From NCBI GenBank assembly GCA_964511425.1, contig CAZEFI010000026.1, forward strand, positions 1 to 24,089: 24,089 nucleotides of DNA, written 5' to 3'. The position numbers were made by a program, and so were the translations under genes. Positions within the stretch are counted from its first letter, which is position 1. The number at the start of each line of letters is the position of its first letter. The notes beneath the pieces were generated by a model. That model had not been told where the DNA came from. It was given only the letters and a program-made list of their open reading frames with translations, and did no database searches. This document shows positions 7,916 through 16,177 of the stretch, piece after piece. The DNA comes from Bin55 sp964511425. GTDB taxonomy: Bacteria > Pseudomonadota > Gammaproteobacteria > Pseudomonadales > Azotimanducaceae.

Positions 7916-8626
7916 CTATGCGACCGCAAATTTGGTGTTTTCGACTTCTCCTTCAATCTTACCATCGCGCATGTGTATAACACGAGATGCATGTTTAGCA
8001 ACTTCATCTTCATGAGTCACAATCAAAATAGTTTGATTTTGCTCGTTCAATTCATCAAAGAGGGACAATATATTTGCGGACGTTTTCGAATCGAGGTTTC
8101 CGGTTGGCTCATCTGCTAACAAGAGGGACGGATTGGTCACCAGAGCTCTCGCAATTGCAACCCTTTGCCTTTGTCCACCGGATAACTGATTCGGGTTGTG
8201 CTTCATTCGGTCTTCCATGCCAAGATCTTTGACTACCCGTTGAGCGTGCGTGATTGTTTCACTTGCACTGGTCCGGGATGAACGCGCATATCGCATGGGC
8301 AATAAGACGTTATCCCAAGCGGTAAGTCGTGGTAACAAGTGAAAACTTTGAAATACAAACCCGAGGTATTGATTACGTATATCGGATAGCTGGTCATCGT
8401 CCATTTCCGACACTCGGTGTTCCAGTAGTTCGTACGAACCCGAGGTTGGAGTATCTAGACATCCTAAGATGTTCATCAACGTTGATTTTCCACTCCCAGA
8501 TGGTCCCATCACGGCAATGAACTCACCTTCATAGATATCTAGACTAATATCGTCCAATGCATGCACATCAATATCACCAACGTGAAACGTCCTACGCAGG
8601 TTTCGCACCGATATTACTTTTTTCAT
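7916..8626 (-). CDS. ABC transporter ATPase, MacB/LolD type
   Basis: This 236-residue nucleotide-binding protein has every catalytic motif: Walker A GPSGSGKST (41-49), Q-loop Gln93 (VFQSFHLLPRLTAWDNV), signature LSGGQ (148-152), Walker B LLLADEP (168-174) and switch His205. The N-terminus (VISVRNLRRTFHVGDIDVHALDDISLDI) and TGNLDSKT after Walker B are typical of the LolD/MacB/FtsE branch, which pairs with FtsX-type permeases. It is the first of five exporter genes, 318 bp after the last peptidase-family gene, and would energise the 3174-4421 permease as a dimer. There is no evident ribosome-binding site. Instead a perfect 12-bp palindrome sits 4 bp before the ATG, which may mean control at this point. 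Confidence 0.95.
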   Translation of the reverse strand: MKKVISVRNLRRTFHVGDIDVHALDDISLDIYEGEFIAVMGPSGSGKSTLMNILGCLDTPTSGSYELLEHRVSEMDDDQLSDIRNQYLGFVFQSFHLLPRLTAWDNVLLPMRYARSSRTSASETITHAQRVVKDLGMEDRMKHNPNQLSGGQRQRVAIARALVTNPSLLLADEPTGNLDSKTSANILSLFDELNEQNQTILIVTHEDEVAKHASRVIHMRDGKIEGEVENTKFAVA

Positions 8627-8944
8627 GTATTAGTGTACACTATTTTGAACACTCTATCCGTAAATGTGAGATTTTAGGCAATCTCCTTGATATCGGATTA
8701 TACGATTGAAACTCGGTTCATCCTTCGCTTCAATAATGCTCCCTTATATCGAATGGGTTGGGTCTATTGAAATAGATACCCGATACAACGCAACAAGGTA
8801 GCGTAGACTTTTAGAGCGGACAGTTGCATACGTAACCAACCACAATCTTCATTCGATCGTGGTCTTGTACGTCTCAACACTCACTAGGAGGGACAGAAAT
8901 TACTGTAATTAATTACTCGACGAGTATCTCGTATTGAAAATTTA
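8627..8944 (-). other. 318-bp non-coding gap between peptidase and exporter genes, rich in palindromes
   Basis: No convincing gene is present; the best minus-strand frames are 13 and 21 codons without ribosome-binding sites. Palindromes at 8631-8642, 8898-8910 (AATTACTGTAATT) and 8914-8926 (TACTCGACGAGTA) are perfect or have one central base. A bulged hairpin lies at 8760-8781 (GGGT..ACCC, CTATT..AATAG) and another with an 8-bp stem including one G-U pair at 8840-8862. None is followed by a U-run on the minus strand, so no classical terminator is visible. A TATAAT on the minus strand at 8697-8702 lacks a good -35. The gap is far larger than the 15-34 bp spacings of most neighbours, so an internal promoter, attenuator or processing site is plausible. 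Confidence 0.5.
8631..8642. promoter_or_regulatory. perfect 12-bp palindrome before the ABC ATPase start
   Basis: TAGTGTACACTA is fully self-complementary and ends 4 bp upstream of the ATPase ATG, where a ribosome-binding site would be expected. It could be an operator half-site pair for a dimeric repressor or activator. I do not recognise it as the site of a specific regulator. Perfect 12-bp palindromes do arise by chance, so the weight comes from its place. Confidence 0.35.
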
Positions 8945-10672
8945 TCAGTTTTTGATAGCGGGTGTGTGATCATAGGGATGCGGAACCAAAGGAGGAAGCG
9001 TCCCCGAACCTTGAACCTTCCGTACTCCCAGTTCTTCAATGATAAACGAAGGTGCAACAATGGACACTGGCACAGTACCCGTACCCGTACGGTTGAAATA
9101 GGTAGTATCAAAATGAGTCAACTTAGACGAAACGGCCACTATGTCCCGGAGTGTACGGTCAGTGATGTCGAGTAATTCAACCGGTGCTAACATTTCTTCT
9201 CTACCGTCCGGATAGACTTTATACGCTTCCATCACATTAGCAAGTCCTCGGGCATTACCCGTAATGGCAAGAGGTGAGGATATCTGTCGCACGACAACGC
9301 CAAAATCCACATTAAAGTCATCGAGTAATTGCCATAGTTCGTCCTTCATTTCCTCGTCAGCTAAACCAGCCTTGGGTTCAATAAGGATGTTTCCAGGTAA
9401 GCCTGCTGTACCACCGAACCTACCGACCACACGTTGTGAACCTGTACTTTTGCGAAAATCATCAACCGGTGTTCGTGTTGTGAGCATGGTTTGTAATCTG
9501 CCACCTTCAATAAGAAGAGTGCGTTGGGCCGGGATCCCTTCTAAATCTACGGGATAGCTGCCGATCAGTAGACGATCTTGGTATTCTGTCATAGTAGGGT
9601 CGTTGATCACATCGACGTCCGCGGAAACGACACGCGCTCCAATCCGGTCTAGGAAGGAATTTCTTCCACCACGAAGCTGGCCAGGATTTGCTGTCATGGG
9701 AAGTCGGTTTGCAGCGAGCTTCGCCACAAGATAGGATTTCCAAAACTGTGCTGCAGCTTGGCCTTCGAACATGATCGGTCCAAAGTAAACATCTTCGAGC
9801 TCACTTGCCAAACGCATGGTTTGAAGACTTGACATCATAGCTTGAACATCCCCCTTCATGGTCTCTATGTCAGGGATCATAGAACAGTCAATTGCGTAAT
9901 GTGCTCGAAAGTCTCGTAATTCTTGACCGTTATCATTTTGGGTCATAGCAGTAGTAAGAATTTCACATTGCTGTTGCTCGACATCGGAAAGAGTACCTTC
10001 TGAATTCACAAATAGGATTCGACGATTCGTCGCGGTGGTAGACACACCGGAAGAGTAAATGTCTGGGGTGTCCAGAAATAGTGCTGACAATTCCTTACCC
10101 ACTGCGGCAACAGCATCAAAACTAGCGTCTGTAACGGCCTTCTCAGATTTATACTTGTAGGGTTCTTCCCTAGTAAAGTCCGGCTCTCGTTCTTCCGTTG
10201 TACTTTGATTTGCTAATGCGGTTTGTTTTTGAGCGTATACATTAATGCGATTCTTGAATGCTGCATCCGTAAGACGCCAGGCGACACGACGTATCTCATC
10301 ATAATCATCATCGAGTGGAATACTACTCTGATACATGAAGTTGCTAGCACCACGTCCGCCCGCGAAGTTCGTCTGATCTACGTCATAAGAACCAATCCTT
10401 AAGTCAACCTGTAAGATACGGTCACCGCCGCGTCGTGTGGATACCCTTGCGCCAAGTTCGTAGTTGTTGGAGACGTATTCGGTGTCAAAAACCCGATACG
10501 ACACAAAATAAATCTCGCCTGAATCTTCGTCCTCAGCTTTGAGTTCCGATAATGTTCGTTGCATCTCATCTTGCAAAGCTTGTACGAGAACATCAGAATC
10601 GCTGTCTTGGCCCCCGACAAAAAGCGCAAGGAAAATCGTCGGGACAATAAATATGTAGTGGCACGTTTTCAT
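8945..10672 (-). CDS. exported TldE-like pseudo-peptidase (second non-catalytic partner)
   Basis: This 575-residue protein is a TldD/PmbA (TldE) family member. It has a signal-like N-terminus (basic start, core YIFIVPTIFLALFVGG, then QDSDSD), the family's N-terminal helical start (VLVQALQDEMQRTLSELK) and the conserved C-terminal domain (RIGARVVSADVDVINDP, IPAQRTLLIEGGRLQTML, PVSIVAPSFIIEELGVRK). Where catalytic members have HExxxH, it reads FWKSYLVAKL, with the ligand and catalytic positions changed to Lys312, Ser313 and Ala317; the C-terminal Cys ligand is also absent (YFNRTGTG). It is therefore expected not to bind zinc and to act as the partner subunit, as TldE does for TldD. It follows the second catalytic peptidase by 15 bp with a GAGAG ribosome-binding site. 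It shares long motifs with the other non-catalytic member (12433-14223), pointing to duplication of the pair. Confidence 0.88.
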   Translation of the reverse strand: MKTCHYIFIVPTIFLALFVGGQDSDSDVLVQALQDEMQRTLSELKAEDEDSGEIYFVSYRVFDTEYVSNNYELGARVSTRRGGDRILQVDLRIGSYDVDQTNFAGGRGASNFMYQSSIPLDDDYDEIRRVAWRLTDAAFKNRINVYAQKQTALANQSTTEEREPDFTREEPYKYKSEKAVTDASFDAVAAVGKELSALFLDTPDIYSSGVSTTATNRRILFVNSEGTLSDVEQQQCEILTTAMTQNDNGQELRDFRAHYAIDCSMIPDIETMKGDVQAMMSSLQTMRLASELEDVYFGPIMFEGQAAAQFWKSYLVAKLAANRLPMTANPGQLRGGRNSFLDRIGARVVSADVDVINDPTMTEYQDRLLIGSYPVDLEGIPAQRTLLIEGGRLQTMLTTRTPVDDFRKSTGSQRVVGRFGGTAGLPGNILIEPKAGLADEEMKDELWQLLDDFNVDFGVVVRQISSPLAITGNARGLANVMEAYKVYPDGREEMLAPVELLDITDRTLRDIVAVSSKLTHFDTTYFNRTGTGTVPVSIVAPSFIIEELGVRKVQGSGTLPPLVPHPYDHTPAIKN

Positions 10673-10687
10673 AATTTACTCTCGCAC

Positions 10688-12391
10688 TTAGTGTTCGTGG
10701 TTATGGAGCGACACTTCATCGTCGTCCCGCTCAACTGGTGTTGGCAAAACTGGTGGCTTCGCTCGCGATGCCATTGCTTTTTGAACTTCAATCTGAGAAA
10801 TCAATATGGAAGGAGATACCGCGGATACCGGTACGTCGCCCGATTCCGCGCCACAATAACCATTAAATGTATCGTAGTCCGACGCGCCCGCCTCAATGCG
10901 ACTCATCGTAGTAAGCGGCGTACCGATGAGATTCACACCTCGAACATACTCCTGATGACCATCCGCGTATAACTTGTACAAAACTAATGGCTGTACATTG
11001 AATGAATTCGGCATTGTGCGTCCAGTAAGCGCAAAGCCACCTTGAATATCTTCAAAATACAATCCAAACTCCTTTCCTTGTTCTTGCACGCGCTTAATCA
11101 ACATCTCCTTCAGTTCGTTTGCACTCACCGGGTTCTCAACTTCGACAACGAGATTCGACTGGCGGGACACCGAACCATGCCAATGATTACCCTGCCGTCG
11201 ACCGTGTCCATTTGATTCGACAAAACCTTCCATTGGTTGGCGCGACATCAGAAATCCTTTGAGAACACCGTCTTCAATCACGGTAACTCGACGGGCTTTG
11301 ACTCCTTGATTGTCAAAGTCATAAAAACCCCACAAGGTTAAACCGCGGTACTCTCGCAAGTTTGGATCGAAGTACATCGTGAAATTAGCTGGGAGAATTT
11401 GCTCACCCAATTTATCCTTAAAAGTTTGTCCATCAGTGACTGACTTTTGACGGTGCCCTTCTAAACGATGCCCAAGAATTTCGTGAAAAAAGACCCCGGC
11501 TGCACGCCCGCCCAATATAGCTGGGCCGGTATAGGGTTCCCCAATCGGAGCAACTCGCATTGCTGCCAGTTCATCAATCAATGCTCGGATGTCTGTCATG
11601 ACTTTATTGTCATCTGGAAAGCCATCAGGTGTCAAAGCTTCATAGGAAATATAACGCCGCAATTCCATGCCATCTTCAGCTTTGGTCGTTGCGGAAATGC
11701 TGATTCGGTAATAAGCTTCCGACGTGGAAATCTTCGTTCCTTCAGAATTCACATACCATCGTGTTTCGATTCTGCCACTAATCGAAACGCTGTTCGCTTG
11801 AATGTGATCTTCATATTTAAATGGAAGCCCGTATCGTTTTACTCGATCGATGTAATTTCCACCCACTTTCGCTAGTCGTAGTATTTCACCTCGATGATTT
11901 TCTTCGGGCATTGCTGCGAAGTCACCCGTTTGATCGTCTTGTTCTACTGTAGTTTGAACTGCGCTTTCAACACGTGTAAACTGTGAAAGTGCACTGCGGA
12001 AACTATCATTGGTTGCATTCCAAAGTGCAACCTTTAATGGTTGCTCCGCTTCGACGGAAATCGAACCAAAGTTTACCTGCTGTGGTGTGTGATCAACGTG
12101 TGTGTTGTCAAGCGCAGGAGTACCCACCCGTAAATCGATGTTCAGTATACGATCTGAAATATCAGCCTCGCGAGTGACCTCGCCGAAAGAACCAATTACT
12201 TGGGTGACCTGATCTTCAACGATCTCATAGCTGAGATAGAAAGGTGGCTTATCCTCGTCTTGAAGAGTCTCAAAATTCCGTATCAATTCATCGTGCATAA
12301 ATCCCAAGATCTGTTCTGAATCTTGCTCTTCTGCTTGACAAAAACCTGACGATCCTAGCAAAAATATAAGACAAAGCAGTAGTCGTTTCAT
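10688..12391 (-). CDS. exported TldD-like zinc metallopeptidase (second catalytic)
   Basis: From the ATG at 12391 the protein has 567 residues and a strong signal peptide (MKRLLLCLIFLLGSSGFCQA, then EEQD). A TTG 18 bp upstream is in frame, but it overlaps the GGAG ribosome-binding site, so I prefer the ATG. The zinc motif HEILGH is at 303-308 in the context GVFFHEILGHRLEGH, which is the TldD signature. The third ligand is expected to be Cys513 (FNGYCGAESG). The glycine-rich C-terminal domain (RGVNLIGTPLTTMSRIEAGASDYD, split here as its two halves in meaning) is complete. The tail is acidic and His-rich (DDDEVSLHNHEH), which is unusual for the family. The E. coli TldD/TldE heterodimer degrades or trims flexible peptides in the cytoplasm; here the site would be the periplasm. 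The partner is most likely the non-catalytic gene 15 bp downstream. Confidence 0.92.
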   Translation of the reverse strand: MKRLLLCLIFLLGSSGFCQAEEQDSEQILGFMHDELIRNFETLQDEDKPPFYLSYEIVEDQVTQVIGSFGEVTREADISDRILNIDLRVGTPALDNTHVDHTPQQVNFGSISVEAEQPLKVALWNATNDSFRSALSQFTRVESAVQTTVEQDDQTGDFAAMPEENHRGEILRLAKVGGNYIDRVKRYGLPFKYEDHIQANSVSISGRIETRWYVNSEGTKISTSEAYYRISISATTKAEDGMELRRYISYEALTPDGFPDDNKVMTDIRALIDELAAMRVAPIGEPYTGPAILGGRAAGVFFHEILGHRLEGHRQKSVTDGQTFKDKLGEQILPANFTMYFDPNLREYRGLTLWGFYDFDNQGVKARRVTVIEDGVLKGFLMSRQPMEGFVESNGHGRRQGNHWHGSVSRQSNLVVEVENPVSANELKEMLIKRVQEQGKEFGLYFEDIQGGFALTGRTMPNSFNVQPLVLYKLYADGHQEYVRGVNLIGTPLTTMSRIEAGASDYDTFNGYCGAESGDVPVSAVSPSILISQIEVQKAMASRAKPPVLPTPVERDDDEVSLHNHEH

Positions 12392-12432
12392 AATAATAAA
12401 TCGCTCCAAAAATAAAGTTTAAATTCAGTACC

Positions 12433-14223
12433 TCATTCGCTTGTAGGACGCGAAACAATGGGTAATCGGGGGTGGTCTGTGGTTCCACCCTGAAGAGTCA
12501 GTTCCTCTATGAGGACATCGGGAGAAACAACGCCAACAAACACTGGGTTTCCGAAAAATGCCAATCCTCCTAGTCCGGCTGCATACCACGCAGTAAAAAT
12601 TGTAGCATGTGAAAAAGGCATAGTAACGTTGAAGGCTCTGCGAATATCCGATACTGCAACAATATCTCTCAATTGACTATCGGTGAATGAATCCACGGTT
12701 AGCGTTCGAACTGGAACTTCGGTTCCATCTAAATTCACTTTGTACGCACGCAATGTTGGGAACAACACTATGCTACCGCGAGAAAATAAATCTGTCAGTG
12801 CGCCGATTCCATTCATTGACGACTTCGCAATCGTTGAATCTACATCATGAAAACGCTTGATCACGATGCCGAATTCATTTCCACTGTCTTGAATTAACGT
12901 CAGAAATTCCTGTTTAAGTTCGTCGTTACTAAAACTCTCATTAGACGACACGAACAGATTACCAGGCATAGCCGCCTGATAACGATTACTTCCGGAACTT
13001 TTATCAAAGTCCTTCACAGGGCTACGTGTCGTGAGTAAAGTATGAAGTTTTCCATCCGTAATGAGCTCGGTACGACGCGCGGGCATCCCTTCACTGTCGA
13101 CAATGTAGCTACCGAGTAAGGGCACGCCTTCAAATTCTCCGGTAGTCGGATCGTTGGTGACGGATAGAAAGCGCGGTAATACTCTAGCACCCACTTTGTC
13201 CATGAAAGGATTTCGTAGATTTTCGAGTACAGGATTGATGCCAGATTCGATAACCGGTCGTGGTCTAGCACCCGCTCGCATTGAAAACACTTGTGAAAAG
13301 AAACTAGCACTTGCTTCTGAGCTGATCAACACTGGGCCGGTGTAAGAACGTATGTGCTCAGCCTCGATGAATTCCAGCACGGATGCCACAAGCAACTTGT
13401 GGCTTTCCTTGATTTCAGCTTTACTCTCGTAGAGTTTCGAGCAACTGCTTGCGGAAGTAGAGACATAATCATGCACCATTGCGCCGTCGGTCGCTTGTGC
13501 GGAAGCGTAGCTGCGAAGGGTGCACAAGGATGAAACAAGACGGTGTGAGTTCCCGTCGGAGTCAATATAGGTGCGCACATTTGACACAAAGCTCACCACA
13601 GTCGAAGTCTTTTGTAATTCGGAAATCCCTTTCATTTCCGCCGAAATTTCGTTCGCAAATGCTGTCAATTTTTCCGGATCAAAGGTAGCTCGTGGATTGT
13701 CGGAAACGTAATTAAACGGTTCTTCTTCGCTGAAATCGTTGGCTCGATCCGTCCGAGGATGTTGCTGTAGAGCCGTTTTCTTTGCGGCCAGCAAACCTAT
13801 GGCTTCCTTATATGCCGCGTCCGTCCGCATCCATAGCGCACGACGTATTTCGTCGTACGAATCAGTTAACGGAAATGAAGCAGTACGTGAAACAGCAGGG
13901 TTTGAACCTACGTAGTTCGTGTTGTCGAGCTCACGACTTCCTACCCGAAGCGCGATACCCAAATTTCGATTAAATCGCTGACTTTTGTCTACAGTAGCAC
14001 CAAGAATTGACTGCACTATATTAAACGAAGTCTCGTTTACCGTGTAAGCTATGAAATATGGTTTAGGCTCAGCGTCAATCTGCAAATCTGATAAGGAACG
14101 CTGAAGTTCATCTTTTAAAGCACGGACTAATACATCGTCAGCGTCCAGACCGTTGTTTTGCCCGAAAAGAGTCAGTGTCCCGCTTATTCCAAGCAAAAGA
14201 CACAATTTTTGTATGAACTTCAT
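12433..14223 (-). CDS. exported TldE-like pseudo-peptidase (first non-catalytic partner)
   Basis: This 596-residue TldD/PmbA-family protein has a signal-like start (MKFIQKLCLLLGISGTLTLF, then GQNNG) and the family N-terminus (VLVRALKDELQRSLSDLQ). At the catalytic site it reads FFSQVFSMR: the HExxxH positions are Ser310, Gln311 and Met315, so zinc binding is lost. The C-terminal Cys ligand is missing too, replaced by a longer Gly/Ala/aromatic insert (TAWYAAGLGGLAFFGN) not present in its paralogue. Shared blocks with the 8945-10672 protein include NPFMDKVGARV, EGMPARRTELITDGKLHTLL and TRSPVKDFDKSSGSNR, showing common ancestry. It lies 18 bp after the first catalytic peptidase and 41 bp before the ATG of the second. 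Likely role: structural and substrate-guiding half of a heterodimer; this rests on the TldD/TldE precedent. Confidence 0.88.
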   Translation of the reverse strand: MKFIQKLCLLLGISGTLTLFGQNNGLDADDVLVRALKDELQRSLSDLQIDAEPKPYFIAYTVNETSFNIVQSILGATVDKSQRFNRNLGIALRVGSRELDNTNYVGSNPAVSRTASFPLTDSYDEIRRALWMRTDAAYKEAIGLLAAKKTALQQHPRTDRANDFSEEEPFNYVSDNPRATFDPEKLTAFANEISAEMKGISELQKTSTVVSFVSNVRTYIDSDGNSHRLVSSLCTLRSYASAQATDGAMVHDYVSTSASSCSKLYESKAEIKESHKLLVASVLEFIEAEHIRSYTGPVLISSEASASFFSQVFSMRAGARPRPVIESGINPVLENLRNPFMDKVGARVLPRFLSVTNDPTTGEFEGVPLLGSYIVDSEGMPARRTELITDGKLHTLLTTRSPVKDFDKSSGSNRYQAAMPGNLFVSSNESFSNDELKQEFLTLIQDSGNEFGIVIKRFHDVDSTIAKSSMNGIGALTDLFSRGSIVLFPTLRAYKVNLDGTEVPVRTLTVDSFTDSQLRDIVAVSDIRRAFNVTMPFSHATIFTAWYAAGLGGLAFFGNPVFVGVVSPDVLIEELTLQGGTTDHPRLPIVSRPTSE

Positions 14224-14241
14224 GTGACAGTTTATCTGTTG

Positions 14242-16002
14242 TTAGTGAGTGCGAATACTGCGTTCCGTTGGTGGTCGAACCGGTGATTGCAGGATGGGTG
14301 GTGTATCCCTCGAAGTGTCAGATTTTTGCACTTCGATTTGTGAAAGAAGAAGCGATGGTGCGACGGTTGACACAGGTATCCAACCCGATTCAGCATCACA
14401 CATTCCATTGAAAACCGCGTAGTCGTCAGCACCCTGTTCAACCCGACTAAAAGTAGTCAAGGGTGTTCCGATTAAATTTGCGCCTCGAACTAATTCCTTT
14501 TTACCATCAGGGTACATCTTATAAACTAACACAGGTGTTACGTTAAAGGAATTTGGCATGATCGCATCAGTAGTTGTAAAACCACCCTCAATGTCGCTGA
14601 AAATTAATCCAAACGGTTTATCTTCTTCCTTGATGCGTGCGACCAACATGTCTTCAAGTGTTTCGTAAGAAACTGGATTCTCGACTTCGACAAACATATT
14701 TGATTGACGCGCGATCGCAAGATTTCCTTTGTTCTTCCGCCCGTGTCCGTTAGACGTCGGAAATCCTTCCAAAGGTCTTCGAGACATGAGGAATCCTTTC
14801 AGTACGCCACGATCAACGATCACTACGCGGCGAGCTTTCACACCTTGGTTATCGTACTTATAAGTTCCAAAAAGTGCAATGTCACCATAGTACTCTACGG
14901 TCGGGTCGAAATATACGGTAATTGACTCCGGAAGTATAGGTTTATTAATCCGTTTGAGAAAGGTCTGACCGTCATCATTGTCTTTAAGTCTGTGACCTTC
15001 CAATCGGTGCCCAAGTACTTCATGGAAGAACACCCCAGTCGCACGACCGACCAAAATAGCTGGACCGGTATAGGGATCTACTAACGGTGCTTCCCGCAAT
15101 GCTTTTAAATTCGCGATCAGTTGATGAACGTCGGCAATGATCTTAGCGTCTTGAAGGAGAGATTCTAGGTTCGTTGCTTCATACGTTACAGATTTTGATA
15201 GCACCATTCCGTCATCTGCTTTAGTCGATGCTGAAATTACTAAACGAAAATACGGATGCGATACCTTGACCCGAGTCCTCTCCGAATTAACAAACCAACG
15301 AGTCTCCATATTTGCTGAAATAGACGCGGTATTGTCTCTTATGTGTTCAGCTTCCGAAAAATGCTGAGTGTAGAAACTAATCTTTTGTTTCAACAGCTCG
15401 ACATTCACGTCCAGCTCTCTCTCATCTTCTTCGTATTTTTCAGGTCGAGTCTGAGAAAAGTCCCCTGATTGGTCGTCCTTTTCGACTTGTGCTTGAAGAA
15501 TCGACTGCACTTGAGTGAGCTGAGTCACGGCACTCTTGTATCTTCGGTCAGTTTGGAGCCAAAGTACCGTACGCAATGCTTCGACATCGTCAATCGGTAT
15601 GTTTGTCCAGCCGTCGATGTTTACAGGGGTGCTACCTCCTGGTGCATTTACAGGATGTGTATTGTCTACGAAATAATCTCCGACTCGAAGATCGATGTCC
15701 AGAACCCTTTCAGTTGAATTACTCTCAGCAGTAATTTGACCGAATGCACCCTGGACGGATACTACTTCGTCTTCAGTGATCTCATAACTCAGAAAATACG
15801 GACTCTTCGGCTGTTCTTGCAAAGCTTGAAAAGATCGGTCAAGCTCCGTAGCCATTACATCTAAGACACTGTCTTTTCCCTGAACGACGAGACTTGCCCA
15901 AAGCAGGGCGCAAGATATACCCACTAAAAGGAAACGTATGCTAAAAGCCTTCACGAGAAGATAATATTCCTGTGTCGAAACGAACATAACAATTCTACGC
16001 AT
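14242..16002 (-). CDS. exported TldD-like zinc metallopeptidase (first catalytic)
   Basis: This protein has up to 586 residues from the ATG at 16002. That start and the ATG at 15987 lack well-spaced ribosome-binding sites. A GTG at 15954 would give a tidy signal peptide (MKAFSIRFLLVGISCALLW) and 570 residues, so the true start is uncertain. Numbered from 16002, the zinc motif HEVLGH is at 327-332 within GVFFHEVLGHRLEGHR, and the expected third ligand is Cys535 (FNGMCDAESG). It resembles the second catalytic peptidase throughout (DGQTF, YFDP, NQGVKARRV, FLMSRRPLEGFPTSNGHGR), with the same glycine-rich C-terminal domain ending SQIEVQKS. It is the first gene of the set, divergent from the acetoacetyl-CoA synthetase, with a good promoter about 140 bp upstream. 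Predicted activity: zinc-dependent trimming of peptides in the periplasm, with the 12433-14223 protein as partner. Substrate unknown. Confidence 0.92.
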   Translation of the reverse strand: MRRIVMFVSTQEYYLLVKAFSIRFLLVGISCALLWASLVVQGKDSVLDVMATELDRSFQALQEQPKSPYFLSYEITEDEVVSVQGAFGQITAESNSTERVLDIDLRVGDYFVDNTHPVNAPGGSTPVNIDGWTNIPIDDVEALRTVLWLQTDRRYKSAVTQLTQVQSILQAQVEKDDQSGDFSQTRPEKYEEDERELDVNVELLKQKISFYTQHFSEAEHIRDNTASISANMETRWFVNSERTRVKVSHPYFRLVISASTKADDGMVLSKSVTYEATNLESLLQDAKIIADVHQLIANLKALREAPLVDPYTGPAILVGRATGVFFHEVLGHRLEGHRLKDNDDGQTFLKRINKPILPESITVYFDPTVEYYGDIALFGTYKYDNQGVKARRVVIVDRGVLKGFLMSRRPLEGFPTSNGHGRKNKGNLAIARQSNMFVEVENPVSYETLEDMLVARIKEEDKPFGLIFSDIEGGFTTTDAIMPNSFNVTPVLVYKMYPDGKKELVRGANLIGTPLTTFSRVEQGADDYAVFNGMCDAESGWIPVSTVAPSLLLSQIEVQKSDTSRDTPPILQSPVRPPTERSIRTH

Positions 16003-16148
16003 GCCTCATTTATAAATAGTTTTAACCCGTGAGATTTAGTGTTCCAAGACCAGAAGTGAACCACTTAACAAATTTACAATGAACTACTGTACTACAATTT
16101 GAGCGTAATGACAGTCGTACCCATCCGTCGGCACGCAAGCACCTGTTT

Positions 16149-16177
16149 GATATAAGAACGAACTGACGATTTGTCAA
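16149..16177 (-). promoter_or_regulatory. sigma-70-type promoter for the peptidase/exporter set
   Basis: On the minus strand a perfect -35 TTGACA (16172-16177) is followed after 17 bp by TATATC (16149-16154) as -10. Transcription would start near 16141, giving a leader of about 140 nt to the ATG at 16002 or about 190 nt to the GTG at 15954. The -35 lies inside the first codons of the divergent synthetase if that gene starts at its TTG, so the two starts are packed very closely. Confidence 0.5.

Noticed and set aside
8764..8829. Minus-strand 21-codon frame (MQLSALKVYATLLRCIGYLF...) in the gap before the ATPase, considered as a precursor peptide
   Set aside because: There is no ribosome-binding site, no leader/core pattern and no repeat; such short frames are expected by chance in 318 bp.
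8840..8862. Hairpin considered as a terminator between the peptidase and exporter genes
   Set aside because: The stem is 8 bp with a G-U pair and a 7-base loop, but no run of U follows on the minus strand.
16131..16144. GGCACGCAAGCACC before the synthetase, considered as a sigma-54 promoter
   Set aside because: The -24-like GGCAC is present but the -12 GC is not at the required spacing.
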